A stretch of DNA of 64,000 nt from Bacteroidia bacterium (GCA_030431695.1 JAUIIU010000001.1:1-64000), one strand, 5' to 3'; positions 17,958 to 26,695 are shown, numbered from the stretch's first letter. Notes: a model not told the origin generated them from the letters alone. A program made the numbers and translations.

Positions 17958-19373
17958 TTATTCTATTAGAATTTTTTCTTCAAAATTGAATTTGCCGTCG
18001 TCGAGTCTTATTATATACATCCCAGATTGAAAAGGACCTAGATCAATTGAAACAATCCTACTTCTGTTGTCTTCTTTTAGGTACACTAAACGACCATTTA
18101 AATCATACATCTCAACATTAAATGACAAATCAGATAAGGTTGATTCAATAGTCAGCACTTTATTCGTTCGATCATTTGTAATGTAATAGTTGTGATTAAA
18201 TTCATTTACGGATGACCCTAATACTAAATCTGTCTCACCAAATCTTAAAAAACCTTCAAATGTGTCACTATTAAAATATTGAACTATGAATTGATGATCA
18301 TTTAACTTTGTAAAGGGCGTAATACCATCGCTAACAGTAGTGTCATTGAACACGACAGGATCGCTAAATGAAATGCTGTTAGCACCAATCTCGGCTCGAA
18401 TTGCGTAACTCATCATACCATTGGTGACATTAAATTTCGTATAACCAATAATCACCTCAATTGATGCAATCATTTCGGAAGACAATTGACCCAAATTATC
18501 GTTATCAAAAATATACTCATCCGAGTAAGTTATTTGATCGTTGGAGTTAATTGTACCCGTTACGAGGACCCCCCTGTCATTGTTGTCTTCATCCTTAAAT
18601 GCCACTGCAAATTTATTTTGTTGAAGGGACATAACCCTAATTTCATATACATCCTTATTGCAAAATTGACTTATCGGACCATAGTTTATCTGATTATTTT
18701 GATCAATACTGCCGATTCTTATGTTTCCTTCAATTCCTGAACTACTATCTAAATTGCCATAAGCGATAACAAAGCTTGAATTAGTAAGTTTATCAATGGA
18801 GATCGATTCGAAATTGTAGAAAGATGTGTCTGTAAAATTATAAGCTGATGTTAATGAAAGGGATAAACTTTCATCCGTCTCAATTACCTTACATACTCCT
18901 TGATTCCCATCATGGTAGGCAACAACGGCAGTATTGTCATTAATTGAAGTAAGAGAATGAAAATGTGGGGTGTTTTCGATAGGGAATTCATTGCCTAGAA
19001 CTATTTCATTTCCATTTATAACTTTCCCGGCCCTCACAAAAAGGCCTCCTGTATTCTGATAAACGATAAAGAATTTATTGTTAGGTAAGGGAGACAATAA
19101 GATAGTATGAGGGCCCAGTGGTGATAATACAAACTCATTTTCAAGGGTAATTGAATTATTCTGGATATTACCTACCTTGAATCCTACTGCCGAAGTACCA
19201 CCCTTATAGTAAGCTATAACAACCTTTTCAGAAGATAATGAACAAATATCATATCCATCTGTAGACGCTATCCAATCAGCAAACAGGACTGGATCCTCTA
19301 ACTCTATAGGGTCTTGACTGTAGATTACTGAAGTAATTGATAAAACCGTAATCCACACGCAGAAATTTTTCAT
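17958..19373 (-). CDS. Secreted T9SS protein with beta-propeller-like repeats
   Basis: The 471-residue protein has a signal peptide (cut after VIYSQ). It has a repetitive mid-region in which strands such as VVIAYYKGG, FFIVYQNTGG, AVVAYHDGN and FVIAYGN recur about every 50-60 residues, suggesting blades of a propeller. The last 80 residues form a T9SS type A sorting domain (FNVEMYDLNGRLVY, then GMYIIRL). It is therefore predicted to be exported to the cell surface. The gene is clearly A+T-rich compared with the core genes. An attC-like element begins 25 bases upstream of its start. Confidence 0.85.
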   Translation of the reverse strand: MKNFCVWITVLSITSVIYSQDPIELEDPVLFADWIASTDGYDICSLSSEKVVIAYYKGGTSAVGFKVGNIQNNSITLENEFVLSPLGPHTILLSPLPNNKFFIVYQNTGGLFVRAGKVINGNEIVLGNEFPIENTPHFHSLTSINDNTAVVAYHDGNQGVCKVIETDESLSLSLTSAYNFTDTSFYNFESISIDKLTNSSFVIAYGNLDSSSGIEGNIRIGSIDQNNQINYGPISQFCNKDVYEIRVMSLQQNKFAVAFKDEDNNDRGVLVTGTINSNDQITYSDEYIFDNDNLGQLSSEMIASIEVIIGYTKFNVTNGMMSYAIRAEIGANSISFSDPVVFNDTTVSDGITPFTKLNDHQFIVQYFNSDTFEGFLRFGETDLVLGSSVNEFNHNYYITNDRTNKVLTIESTLSDLSFNVEMYDLNGRLVYLKEDNRSRIVSIDLGPFQSGMYIIRLDDGKFNFEEKILIE

Positions 19374-19398
19374 ATTATTTAGGTTTTCTAAGTATTAA

Positions 19399-19569
19399 GG
19401 CCAACGGTCTCGGCTATGAATTCGACACGCTTGACCCCTAGTTTTGTATAGCTTTTGGCTGCCAAAAGCGCTGGAGCGGGAGTGTCGAATTAGCTGGCAG
19501 ATTAATTAGTAGAATAAGTTAGTGAATTTAGAACAAAACCTTTGCGTTGATTAATAGCCGCTGTTGTGC
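19399..19569 (-). repeat. attC-like folded element 1 (171 bp)
   Basis: Three nested inverted repeats are visible: CGGCTAT (19411-19417) with ATAGCCG (19554-19560); AATTCGACAC (19419-19428) with GTGTCGAATT (19482-19491); and GCTTTTGG (19451-19458) with CCAAAAGC (19462-19469). The outer ends are GGCCAAC and GTTGTGC. Read on the minus strand the order is SieB gene, GCACAAC, folded region, GTTGGCC, next gene, which is the arrangement of an integron cassette site. The core bases deviate from the strict GTTRRRY consensus and no integrase is in the window, so the name is by analogy. Confidence 0.5.
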
Positions 19570-19582
19570 AAAGTTCTAGGTT

Positions 19583-20173
19583 CTAAAAACTTCTTCTGTG
19601 CCATCTGTCCGTCCATTCTGGTCTATTATTTTTAACGAATTCAATCTCTTCATCCGAGGGATTTTGGCTCATACCAATATCAGACAACTGAATTTCTTTT
19701 TCTGCTCTTTTGATAAGTGAAAGAGATGCATGCGTTCCGTTCATAATAAATGCATTTCCTAATTGTCGATTAATTTTTAATATACTATTATTTATTAATC
19801 CGCTAACTGTTGGATCATCAATAGGCATTTCAATCGCTGAACGCCCTTGGAGAATAAATTCTCTTAAAACAGCTTGTTCCTGATGGTCCAACATTTTCAA
19901 TTTTTCCCTAAATCCCTTTTTGAATTTAAGAACATTCATTTTATTGGTATAATACCTTTGAAACCATAAAAGTAAGTTGATAATTACCAACCCAGTTGAA
20001 ATGATAAACGTTAATCCAATATATTGTCCATATTTAACTCCAAATTCCGAAACTTGAATAGTTTCGAGCCACGTAGGTTTGCCAAACAAAATGAAGCCCG
20101 ATACTATTGAGAATAGCAGAAAGAACTTTGGAGGTAATTTTGTAAGATCAAATATTGATTTCAAGTATTCCAT
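19583..20173 (-). CDS. SieB-like superinfection exclusion protein
   Basis: The 196-residue protein has two N-terminal membrane helices (about residues 14-32 and 50-70) followed by a soluble helical domain. That domain contains LDHQEQAVLREFILQG and a PIDDPTVSGLINN segment. This layout and these segments resemble superinfection exclusion protein B, a prophage-encoded inner-membrane protein that blocks development of infecting phages. Assignment is from recalled family pattern, not a search. The gene is A+T-rich and bracketed by two 171-bp elements with GTTGTGC-type ends, which suggests lateral acquisition. Phage exclusion is inferred, not shown. Confidence 0.6.
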   Translation of the reverse strand: MEYLKSIFDLTKLPPKFFLLFSIVSGFILFGKPTWLETIQVSEFGVKYGQYIGLTFIISTGLVIINLLLWFQRYYTNKMNVLKFKKGFREKLKMLDHQEQAVLREFILQGRSAIEMPIDDPTVSGLINNSILKINRQLGNAFIMNGTHASLSLIKRAEKEIQLSDIGMSQNPSDEEIEFVKNNRPEWTDRWHRRSF

Positions 20174-20190
20174 CCTTTAAATAAAATTTT

Positions 20191-20361
20191 GCACAACTTC
20201 TTATATTACTATTTCTATAAACTATATCCGTTTCACATATCACGATATGCGTTGAGTGATGCAGTAAAAATCAAAGAGGAGAATCCTAAAGATAGCAAAA
20301 GTTGAAGATCGAAGCAGTAAGGTTTTCCACAAAATTATAAACACTTTCTTAAGTGTTGTGC
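20191..20361 (-). repeat. attC-like element 2 (171 bp), upstream of the SieB-like gene
   Basis: The ends GCACAAC (20191-20197) and GTTGTGC (20355-20361) are exact complements. The distance between them is 171 bases, the same as in element 1. An internal ATATCACGATAT hairpin is present, but the deep nested stems of element 1 are not obvious. The SieB-like start codon lies 18 bases from the near end. No protein gene was found inside. Confidence 0.35.
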
Positions 20362-20798
20362 ATTTATAATTATGCTTCTATAAAATTTTATTTTCGGTCT
20401 TTTTTAGCCAAAATCCCTCCATTTTTAGTTGTTATTGGGTCAAAATGGGTGGTTTTCTACGTTTTTTGACAAGTTTGGCTCACTTGAAAAAAACAACACA
20501 TGAAATTGTGTTCATTGTTTATTGTTCGTTGTTGTGTTTTTAGCCGTTTTTTGCCCAAAATGAGTTGTTTTAGCTTCATTTTTTAGGTTTTTTGAGCAAA
20601 ATGGGTCTGATTCCGTCAATTTTGGCGAATCTGCTTCTCGTAATTATTTCGTTTTAAATTCCGAAGAAAACAATCCGCTATATTCCCATGTGAAACATTT
20701 GCCGAAGAATTCAGACCCATAGGCGAAAGATAAAAATATCATAACACGGCATCGCCCAAATTTCCTATCTTTAATATCAATTTTCAAATCAATACCAA
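20362..20798. repeat. A+T-rich gene-free stretch with degenerate repeats
   Basis: No gene is supported. A motif of the form (G/C)CAAAATGGGT followed by T runs recurs at about 20412, 20441, 20551 and 20597, giving loosely periodic units separated by TTTTTAG and TTTTTTGA. TATCTTTA at 20766-20773 is a likely -7 box for the SPFH gene that starts at 20799. Confidence 0.5.
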
Positions 20799-21932
20799 AT
20801 GGGACTTTTCGACAAGATCAAAGAGAAACTTAGCAATGAATTTATCGACATCGTCGAGTGGCTGGACTATACAGACGATACCATCTGCCATCGTTTCGAA
20901 CGCTACCAGAACGAGATAAAGAACAACGCCAAGCTCATCGTACGCGAAGGGCAAACCGCCGTCTTCGTGAATGAGGGCCAACTGGCCGATGTTTTCAAAC
21001 CGGGAACCTATACACTCAACACCCAGAACCTGCCTATCCTAACCACCCTTAAAGGATGGAAGTATGGCTTCGACAGCCCCTTCAAGGCCGAGGTGTATTT
21101 TGTGAACACTCACCTGTTCACCGATGAGAAATGGGGCACCAAGAACCCGATCACCCTGCACGACGAGCGTTTCGGACTGGTGGAGATCCGAGCCTTCGGA
21201 ACCTATGCCTTCCGCATCAGTGATGCCGGGAAATTCATCGTTGATATTGTAGGAACTGACAATAACTTCACCAATTTCGAGATCAACGAACACCTGAAAA
21301 GCCTTATTGCGACACGCTTTACAGATACCGTTGGAGAAGCCAATCTTCCTATCGAGCTGTACGCTGCAAATACTTCCGAACTGAGTGAAACCTGCAAGGA
21401 AGTGATGCAACCGGAGTTCCAGAGTGTGGGGATCTCCCTGGAGAAGTTCTTTATCGAGAATGTTTCCATGCCGGAAGACCTTAAGAAGGAGATCTTCGAA
21501 TACAGCAGGATCGACAAACTCGACCTGGACAAGCTTACCAAGTTCAAGACCGCCAAGGCCATCGAGGCTGCCGCCACCAACGAAGGCGGTACGGCCGGTG
21601 CCGGAATGGGCATGGGAATGGGCTTTGTGCTTGCGCAACAAATGGGAGGAATGATGTCGCCACAAATGGGCGGACAGCAAATGCCACCTCAGCAGCAAGC
21701 GGCGGTACCACCACCAGTTCCCCAGGCAGTGCAGTATTTCTATGCCGTGAACGGAACCCAGGCAGGGCCGGTAAGTTTTGAGCAGTTGAGTGCCTTGTTT
21801 GCCAACCGAACCGTGAATCGCGATTCGCTTATCTGGAAACAGGGGATGTCTGGCTGGACTCCTTTGAAAGACGTGGAAGAACTGAAAGCCTTCCTGGGAG
21901 GTAGCACTCCTCCACCGCTTCCGGGAGCCTGA
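20799..21932 (+). CDS. SPFH domain protein with C-terminal GYF_2 domain (YdjI-like)
   Basis: The 377-residue protein has an N-terminal SPFH (band-7-like) domain at about residues 25-230 of the type called virion core protein/YdjI. A Gly/Met/Gln-rich linker (about 255-310) follows. The C-terminal GYF_2 domain (about 315-370) begins YFYAVNGTQAGPVS and contains LIWKQGMSGWTPL. There is no signal peptide. SPFH proteins form membrane-associated scaffolds. The next gene is a zinc-ribbon membrane protein, a pairing also seen in the Bacillus ydj (PspA) cluster, so envelope stress is a reasonable but unproven role. Confidence 0.85.
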   Translation: MGLFDKIKEKLSNEFIDIVEWLDYTDDTICHRFERYQNEIKNNAKLIVREGQTAVFVNEGQLADVFKPGTYTLNTQNLPILTTLKGWKYGFDSPFKAEVYFVNTHLFTDEKWGTKNPITLHDERFGLVEIRAFGTYAFRISDAGKFIVDIVGTDNNFTNFEINEHLKSLIATRFTDTVGEANLPIELYAANTSELSETCKEVMQPEFQSVGISLEKFFIENVSMPEDLKKEIFEYSRIDKLDLDKLTKFKTAKAIEAAATNEGGTAGAGMGMGMGFVLAQQMGGMMSPQMGGQQMPPQQQAAVPPPVPQAVQYFYAVNGTQAGPVSFEQLSALFANRTVNRDSLIWKQGMSGWTPLKDVEELKAFLGGSTPPPLPGA

Positions 21933-21938
21933 TAACGT

Positions 21939-23042
21939 ATGCAGCAAACACCTGAGAAAAAAGCCGAATTAAAGAAATCCTGCGTCAATTGCGGGGCGGA
22001 ACTGTTATATGCACCCGGAACTACACAATTGAAGTGTGAGTATTGCGGGCATTCACAGGAAATTCCCGAGAACGAAATGGGTTTCGAGGAGCTGGAACTT
22101 AATTCCTATCTCGATTCTATAGGCCATAATTCTCACAGTGAGTCCATACTCATGCTGCAATGCAAGAGTTGTGGCGCGAACCAGCACATAGAGGAGAATT
22201 ACAAGTCGCTTCACTGCGTGTATTGCAATTCTCCTCTTATCATTGAAGATGCTCAAAAGGAGGAATGGATCCTTCCCGGTGCCGTACTTCCCTTCCAGAT
22301 CGACCAGGGAAAAGCACACCGGATATTTCAGCAGTGGGTGAAGAAATTGTGGTGGGCGCCCAATAAGCTGAAGAAAGCGAGCCTGGACCCACAAAATACC
22401 AAAGGGCTCTATTCGCCCTACTGGACCTTCGACGCCCAATTGTTTGCAACCTATACAGGTCAGCGAGGTGATTATTACTACGTAAGCGTTCCCTACACCA
22501 CGGTCGTTAATGGTAAAAACGTAACCAAAATGCGGCAGGAACGCAGGACGCGATGGACGCCGGCCAGCGGTAGTATTTCAGGGTTTGTGGATGATACACT
22601 GATCAAGGCATCGAAGCAGCGATCGGGGGTCATCCCGAGGAAAGTGGCACGCTGGGATCTTAGTAAACTGGTGCCTTTCGACAGCAGTTACCTTGCCGGT
22701 TTTGTTACTGAAAAATACACCATATCGCTCAAGGATGGCCACCTGGACGCCACCAAGGAGGCCGAGCGCATCGCCGATCGTTGGGCAAGGCGTGATATCG
22801 GCGGTGATACGCAAAGGATCAGTTCGATCAATATGAAACTGAGCGAGGAAACCTTCAAACACATACTGCTACCTGTTTATATTTCGGCCTACAGGTACAA
22901 TGGCAAGCGGTACAACTTCTTCGTGAACGGGCAGTCCGGGGTACTTTCCGGTCAGCGGCCGTACTCTTTCTGGAAGATATTCTTCTTTGTGGTAACGATC
23001 ATCGCAATACTGGCAGCCATAATTTATTTTATGAACAAGTGA
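21939..23042 (+). CDS. Zinc-ribbon membrane protein (YdjG-like)
   Basis: The 367-residue protein opens with two zinc ribbons, CVNCG...CEYCG (about residues 12-36) and CKSCG...CVYCN (about 70-92). A conserved central domain follows with FDAQLFATYTGQRG and RWTPASG segments, and a C-terminal membrane helix (about 345-363) closes the protein. It has no nuclease or helicase motif. It starts six bases after the SPFH gene and overlaps the phosphoesterase gene by four bases, so the three form one operon. The partnership with an SPFH protein suggests a tail-anchored factor in a membrane complex. Confidence 0.8.
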   Translation: MQQTPEKKAELKKSCVNCGAELLYAPGTTQLKCEYCGHSQEIPENEMGFEELELNSYLDSIGHNSHSESILMLQCKSCGANQHIEENYKSLHCVYCNSPLIIEDAQKEEWILPGAVLPFQIDQGKAHRIFQQWVKKLWWAPNKLKKASLDPQNTKGLYSPYWTFDAQLFATYTGQRGDYYYVSVPYTTVVNGKNVTKMRQERRTRWTPASGSISGFVDDTLIKASKQRSGVIPRKVARWDLSKLVPFDSSYLAGFVTEKYTISLKDGHLDATKEAERIADRWARRDIGGDTQRISSINMKLSEETFKHILLPVYISAYRYNGKRYNFFVNGQSGVLSGQRPYSFWKIFFFVVTIIAILAAIIYFMNK

Positions 23043-23767
23043 TGCGAAAACTGGTAGTAGGCGACATACACGGTGGGTTGCGGGCGCTGGAACAGGTATT
23101 GGAAAAAGTAAGACCAACGGCCGAAGACCAGTTCATCTTTGTGGGTGACTACGTGGATGGATGGAGTGAAAATGCCGAAACCGTAGCCTTCCTGATGGAT
23201 TTTTCGGAAACCGTTCCCTGTATTTTTCTGAAAGGCAACCACGACGAGCTCGTGCTGGAATACCTGCGGGACGGCGATGATAAAAAACTTTGGCTGGCCC
23301 ATGGCGGACAAGCATCAAAGGACAGCTACGCCAGGCTTTCAGAAAAGGAGATCATGGCGCATATTGAATTCTATGAAGCCCTGGAATACTACCATATCGA
23401 CCAACAGAACCGACTGTTCCTGCATGCCGGTTTCACCAGTTTGCACGGCCCCCAGCACGAATATTACCCGAATATGGTGTACTGGGACCGCACCCTGTGG
23501 GAGATGGCCTGCAGCCTGCACCCGGAGCAATCTCCCACCGACCCGAATTACCCGAAACGCCTTCAGTTATTTAAACATATCTACATTGGGCACACCCCTG
23601 TGACCCGCATAGGGGAAACCACACCTCAGCTGAGGGGAAATGTCTGGAATATAGATACCGGGGCAGCTTTTAAGGGCCCGCTTTCGATCATGGATGTGGA
23701 TTCCGGGGAACTTTGGCAAAGTGATCCCGTCTGGACCCTCTACCCGGAGGAGAGAGGCAGGAACTAG
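23039..23767 (+). CDS. PPP-type metallophosphoesterase
   Basis: The 242-residue protein has the ordered metal-binding motifs of calcineurin-like phosphoesterases: GDIHG (8-12), GDYVDG (about 37-42), GNHDE (about 66-70), then HAGF and GHTP. The layout is that of bacterial serine/threonine phosphatases of the PrpA/lambda phosphatase type or of symmetrical diadenosine tetraphosphatases; sequence alone does not decide. It overlaps the zinc-ribbon gene by four bases. Confidence 0.9.
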   Translation: MMRKLVVGDIHGGLRALEQVLEKVRPTAEDQFIFVGDYVDGWSENAETVAFLMDFSETVPCIFLKGNHDELVLEYLRDGDDKKLWLAHGGQASKDSYARLSEKEIMAHIEFYEALEYYHIDQQNRLFLHAGFTSLHGPQHEYYPNMVYWDRTLWEMACSLHPEQSPTDPNYPKRLQLFKHIYIGHTPVTRIGETTPQLRGNVWNIDTGAAFKGPLSIMDVDSGELWQSDPVWTLYPEERGRN

Positions 23768-23798
23768 AGTTCGAACTCTTCAGTAAAAAATTATAGCA

Positions 23799-23826
23799 CA
23801 AAAAAAACCGCCTTCGATAGGCGGTT
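23799..23826 (-). terminator. Terminator between the phosphoesterase and amaB genes
   Basis: The hairpin AACCGCC / GGCGGTT is followed on the minus strand by eight T residues, so it ends amaB transcription. On the plus strand the T run is weak (TTCTTGTT), but the hairpin may slow the convergent operon as well. Confidence 0.8.
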
Positions 23827-23848
23827 CTTGTTATTTCTGAAATTTAGA

Positions 23849-25402
23849 TTACAGATCGAATTTGATACCCTGTGCCAGCGGTAATTCGGTCGTGTAGTTG
23901 ATGGTATTCGTCTGGCGTCTCATATAGATCTTCCAGGCGTCGCTACCACTCTCACGTCCGCCACCGGTCTCTTTTTCACCACCGAAGGCACCCCCGATCT
24001 CGGCACCACTGGTCCCTATATTCACATTGGCGATACCACAATCACTACCGGCATGGCTCAGGAAGCGCTCGGCTTCACGAAGGTTGTTCGTCATAATGGC
24101 CGAAGACAGACCCTGGACCACCCCGTTCTGTATCTCTATTGCGTTCTCAACATCCCCGGAGTACTTCAACAGGTAAAGCACGGGCGCAAAGGTCTCGTGT
24201 TGTACGATCTCGAAGTTATTTTTGGCTTCTGCGATGGCGGGCTTCACATAGCATCCGCTCTCGTAGCCTTCACCTTCCAGTACACCGCCTTCAACAACCA
24301 GGTTTCCTCCTTCTTCAACCACTTTGTCAAGGGCGTTCTGATACATCTCTACCGCATCGGTATCGATAAGCGGGCCAACGTGGTTGTTCTCATCCAGCGG
24401 GTTCCCGATACGGAGTTGTCCGTAAGCCGCAACCAGGGCGTCCTTCACCTTGTCGTAAATACTTTCGTGGATGATCAGTCGTCTTGTCGAGGTACAACGC
24501 TGTCCGCAGGTTCCCACGGCACCGAACACAGCACCGATCACCGTCATTTTGATATCGGCATCGGGAGTTACGATGATGGCATTGTTTCCGCCAAGTTCAA
24601 GTAATGATTTTCCGAGCCGCTCGCCTACGGTCCTTGCTACGATCTTACCCATGCGGGTCGATCCCGTTGCAGAAACCAGGGGAACTCTTTTGTCCGTCGT
24701 CATGAATTCACCCACGCGGTAATCTCCATTGATCAAACAGGAGATCCCTTCCGGAAGGTTGTTTTCCGCAAAAACTTTGGCAGCGATCTTCTGGCAGGCA
24801 ATTCCGCAAAGCGGGGCTTTTTCAGAAGGTTTCCAAACACAAACATCCCCACAGATCCAGGCTAAAGCTGTGTTCCAGCTCCAAACCGCCACCGGGAAGT
24901 TGAAGGCAGAGATGATACCTACAACGCCAAGTGGATGGTATTGTTCGTACATACGGTGCCCGGGGCGCTCACTGTGCATGGTAAAGCCGTGAAGCTGACG
25001 TGACAGCCCAACGGCAAAATCACAGATATCGATCATCTCCTGTACTTCTCCAAGGCCTTCCTGGTAGCTTTTCCCCATTTCGTAGGACACCAGCTTACCG
25101 AGCGGTTCTTTCAACCTGCGCAATTCTTCCCCGAACTGGCGAACAATCTCGCCGCGCTGAGGTGCCGGCATCACTCTCCACACCTTGAAAGCCTCAAGGG
25201 CTGTTTTCATCATTTGCTCATACTCGTCCCTGCTGGTCGTTGTCACCTTTCCTATCAGGTTTCCATCCACAGGAGAATACGAAGAAATAGTATCTCCGCC
25301 CGGCATCCAGTTGTTACCCGTGGAGGTACCGTAATTCACCTCCTGAACACCCAGTTGTTCCAAGGCTTCTTCAATTCCGAAGGAAGTTGCTGCTGTTATC
25401 AT
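23849..25402 (-). CDS. amaB: Aldehyde dehydrogenase, ALDH7 type (aminoadipate-semialdehyde dehydrogenase)
   Basis: The 517-residue protein is full length for ALDH. It has FNFPVAVWSWN (cofactor/substrate tunnel), the catalytic Glu motif LLELGGNNAIIV and the catalytic Cys in GTCGQRCTSTRR. The GGNNA form and the EIGGAFGGEKETGGGRESGS C-terminal block mark the ALDH7/antiquitin group. That group oxidises alpha-aminoadipate semialdehyde to aminoadipate in lysine breakdown and may also detoxify other aldehydes. It is the last gene of a minus-strand group with pdxH and the 3-hydroxyanthranilate dioxygenase, with a 90-base gap that may carry its own promoter. Confidence 0.93.
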   Translation of the reverse strand: MITAATSFGIEEALEQLGVQEVNYGTSTGNNWMPGGDTISSYSPVDGNLIGKVTTTSRDEYEQMMKTALEAFKVWRVMPAPQRGEIVRQFGEELRRLKEPLGKLVSYEMGKSYQEGLGEVQEMIDICDFAVGLSRQLHGFTMHSERPGHRMYEQYHPLGVVGIISAFNFPVAVWSWNTALAWICGDVCVWKPSEKAPLCGIACQKIAAKVFAENNLPEGISCLINGDYRVGEFMTTDKRVPLVSATGSTRMGKIVARTVGERLGKSLLELGGNNAIIVTPDADIKMTVIGAVFGAVGTCGQRCTSTRRLIIHESIYDKVKDALVAAYGQLRIGNPLDENNHVGPLIDTDAVEMYQNALDKVVEEGGNLVVEGGVLEGEGYESGCYVKPAIAEAKNNFEIVQHETFAPVLYLLKYSGDVENAIEIQNGVVQGLSSAIMTNNLREAERFLSHAGSDCGIANVNIGTSGAEIGGAFGGEKETGGGRESGSDAWKIYMRRQTNTINYTTELPLAQGIKFDL

Positions 25403-25491
25403 ATCAATAAATTTTTTATGCTGAATTTAATAGTGCGAAGGTACGGATTCCCCGCGGAATTAGAAATGATATTCCCGGCTTTAGTATAACC

Positions 25492-26094
25492 TTAAGGTTG
25501 GATCAGATTCATTTCCCAGCCACCTTCCTTTTTGCTGAAAACCTGCCGGTAATGTAGCCTGGTTTCGCGGAATTCCATGAATTCAAAACGGAATGGTTCT
25601 ACTTTGAAACCACCCCAATGATCTGGCCTTTCGATCTTCTCATCGCTCAACTCCTCGAACATGGTTCGGTAGCGCTCCCGGAGTATTTCCCAGGACGGCA
25701 ATGCGGCTCCCTGCTCACTTACCAGGCTCACTACCCGGGCCTCCTTCTTCCGGTCACCAAAGAGCAGGTCCGAAGTGTTTTCATCAGTTTCCGAAGCAAT
25801 ACCCTGTATACGAACCTGTCTCATGGAATCCTCCCACCAGAAGGTCAGGGCTACATTGTGATTCTCCTTAATTTCGATCGCCTTTCGCGAACGCAGCGGG
25901 GAGCCGAAGATAAGGTAGGGGTATTCCAGTACTTTGAGGGAGATAAAACGCGCGTTGGGAACACCATCGGTTCCAACGGATGACAATACGCAGGCGCCGG
26001 GGTACTTGCTACTGGTTCTTGTGGAATGTTCGTGGAACCAATGAGCAAAGACGATAAAGGGGGATGGTTGCTCCCTGGGGTCCGTATCTTTCAT
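25492..26094 (-). CDS. pdxH: Pyridoxamine 5'-phosphate oxidase family protein
   Basis: I chose the ATG at 26094 because it overlaps the stop codon of the preceding gene (TAATG) and gives the normal length (200 residues). The frame extends 16 codons upstream without family character. The FMN-binding fold is seen in the segments ARFISLKVLEY, ALTFWWEDSMRQVRIQG and the C-terminal RPDHWGGFKVEP followed by RLHYR. PdxH oxidises PNP or PMP to PLP using oxygen. Here EFMEFRETRLHYR replaces the usual EFWxGxxxRLHxR, so the substrate could differ. Confidence 0.85.
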   Translation of the reverse strand: MKDTDPREQPSPFIVFAHWFHEHSTRTSSKYPGACVLSSVGTDGVPNARFISLKVLEYPYLIFGSPLRSRKAIEIKENHNVALTFWWEDSMRQVRIQGIASETDENTSDLLFGDRKKEARVVSLVSEQGAALPSWEILRERYRTMFEELSDEKIERPDHWGGFKVEPFRFEFMEFRETRLHYRQVFSKKEGGWEMNLIQP

Positions 26095-26633
26095 TAGTCT
26101 TCGCTCACAAATCTTGGGTCGGCTTCCATCACATGGCCGCATTTACTGCAGGTTCGCATTTCCTCAGAGCCGTAGAATTCCTTGAAGTGTTTCAGGAAGT
26201 CCTTTTCTATATCGTGGAGCGGGAAGTAGACCTCGTGTAACTTGTTATTACAGTTATCGCAGAACCACAGCAGCCCGTCCCTGGCATCCGGATCGTCCCG
26301 CTTTCGTTCCACCACCAGTCCAATAGAGCCTTTGCCTCGGTTAGGAGAATGCGGAACCTTAGCCGGGTGCAAGTACATATCGCCGGGGCCTAAAGGCATC
26401 ACCTTGCGCTGCCCGTCTTCCTGTATGATGACCTCGATATTACCCTCCAACTGGTAAAAAAGCTCCTCGGTCTCGTTGTAGTGATAATCCTTCCGGGCGT
26501 TCGGGCCGGCGACTATCATTACGATATAATCCTCGGATTCTTTATACAGATTCTTATTGCCCACAGGTGGTTTCAACAGTTCTCTGTTCTCTTCCACCCA
26601 CTGGTTCAGATTGAAAGGTTTGGGAATAGCCAT
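26094..26633 (-). CDS. nbaC: 3-hydroxyanthranilate 3,4-dioxygenase
   Basis: The start at 26633 (MAIPKPFNLNQWVEENREL) matches the family N terminus; an upstream in-frame ATG would add 12 residues. The 179-residue protein is a cupin with the iron-binding YHYNETEELFYQLEG segment and a later HPAKVPHSP. Its C terminus has two CxxC pairs (CDNCN and CSKCG) that form the rubredoxin-like site typical of bacterial enzymes. The enzyme opens 3-hydroxyanthranilate in the kynurenine route to quinolinate and NAD. The start of pdxH overlaps its stop, so the two are translationally coupled. Confidence 0.94.
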   Translation of the reverse strand: MAIPKPFNLNQWVEENRELLKPPVGNKNLYKESEDYIVMIVAGPNARKDYHYNETEELFYQLEGNIEVIIQEDGQRKVMPLGPGDMYLHPAKVPHSPNRGKGSIGLVVERKRDDPDARDGLLWFCDNCNNKLHEVYFPLHDIEKDFLKHFKEFYGSEEMRTCSKCGHVMEADPRFVSED

Positions 26634-26695
26634 TGCCGTACTTTTTGAGTTCACATAAAAGTACGGCAATTGGGCAACTTATAAAAAAAGTAGTG

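Noticed and set aside
19399-20361. Calling a true integron
   Set aside because: The cassette-like organisation is suggestive, but the core bases do not fit GTTRRRY strictly and no IntI gene is in the window.
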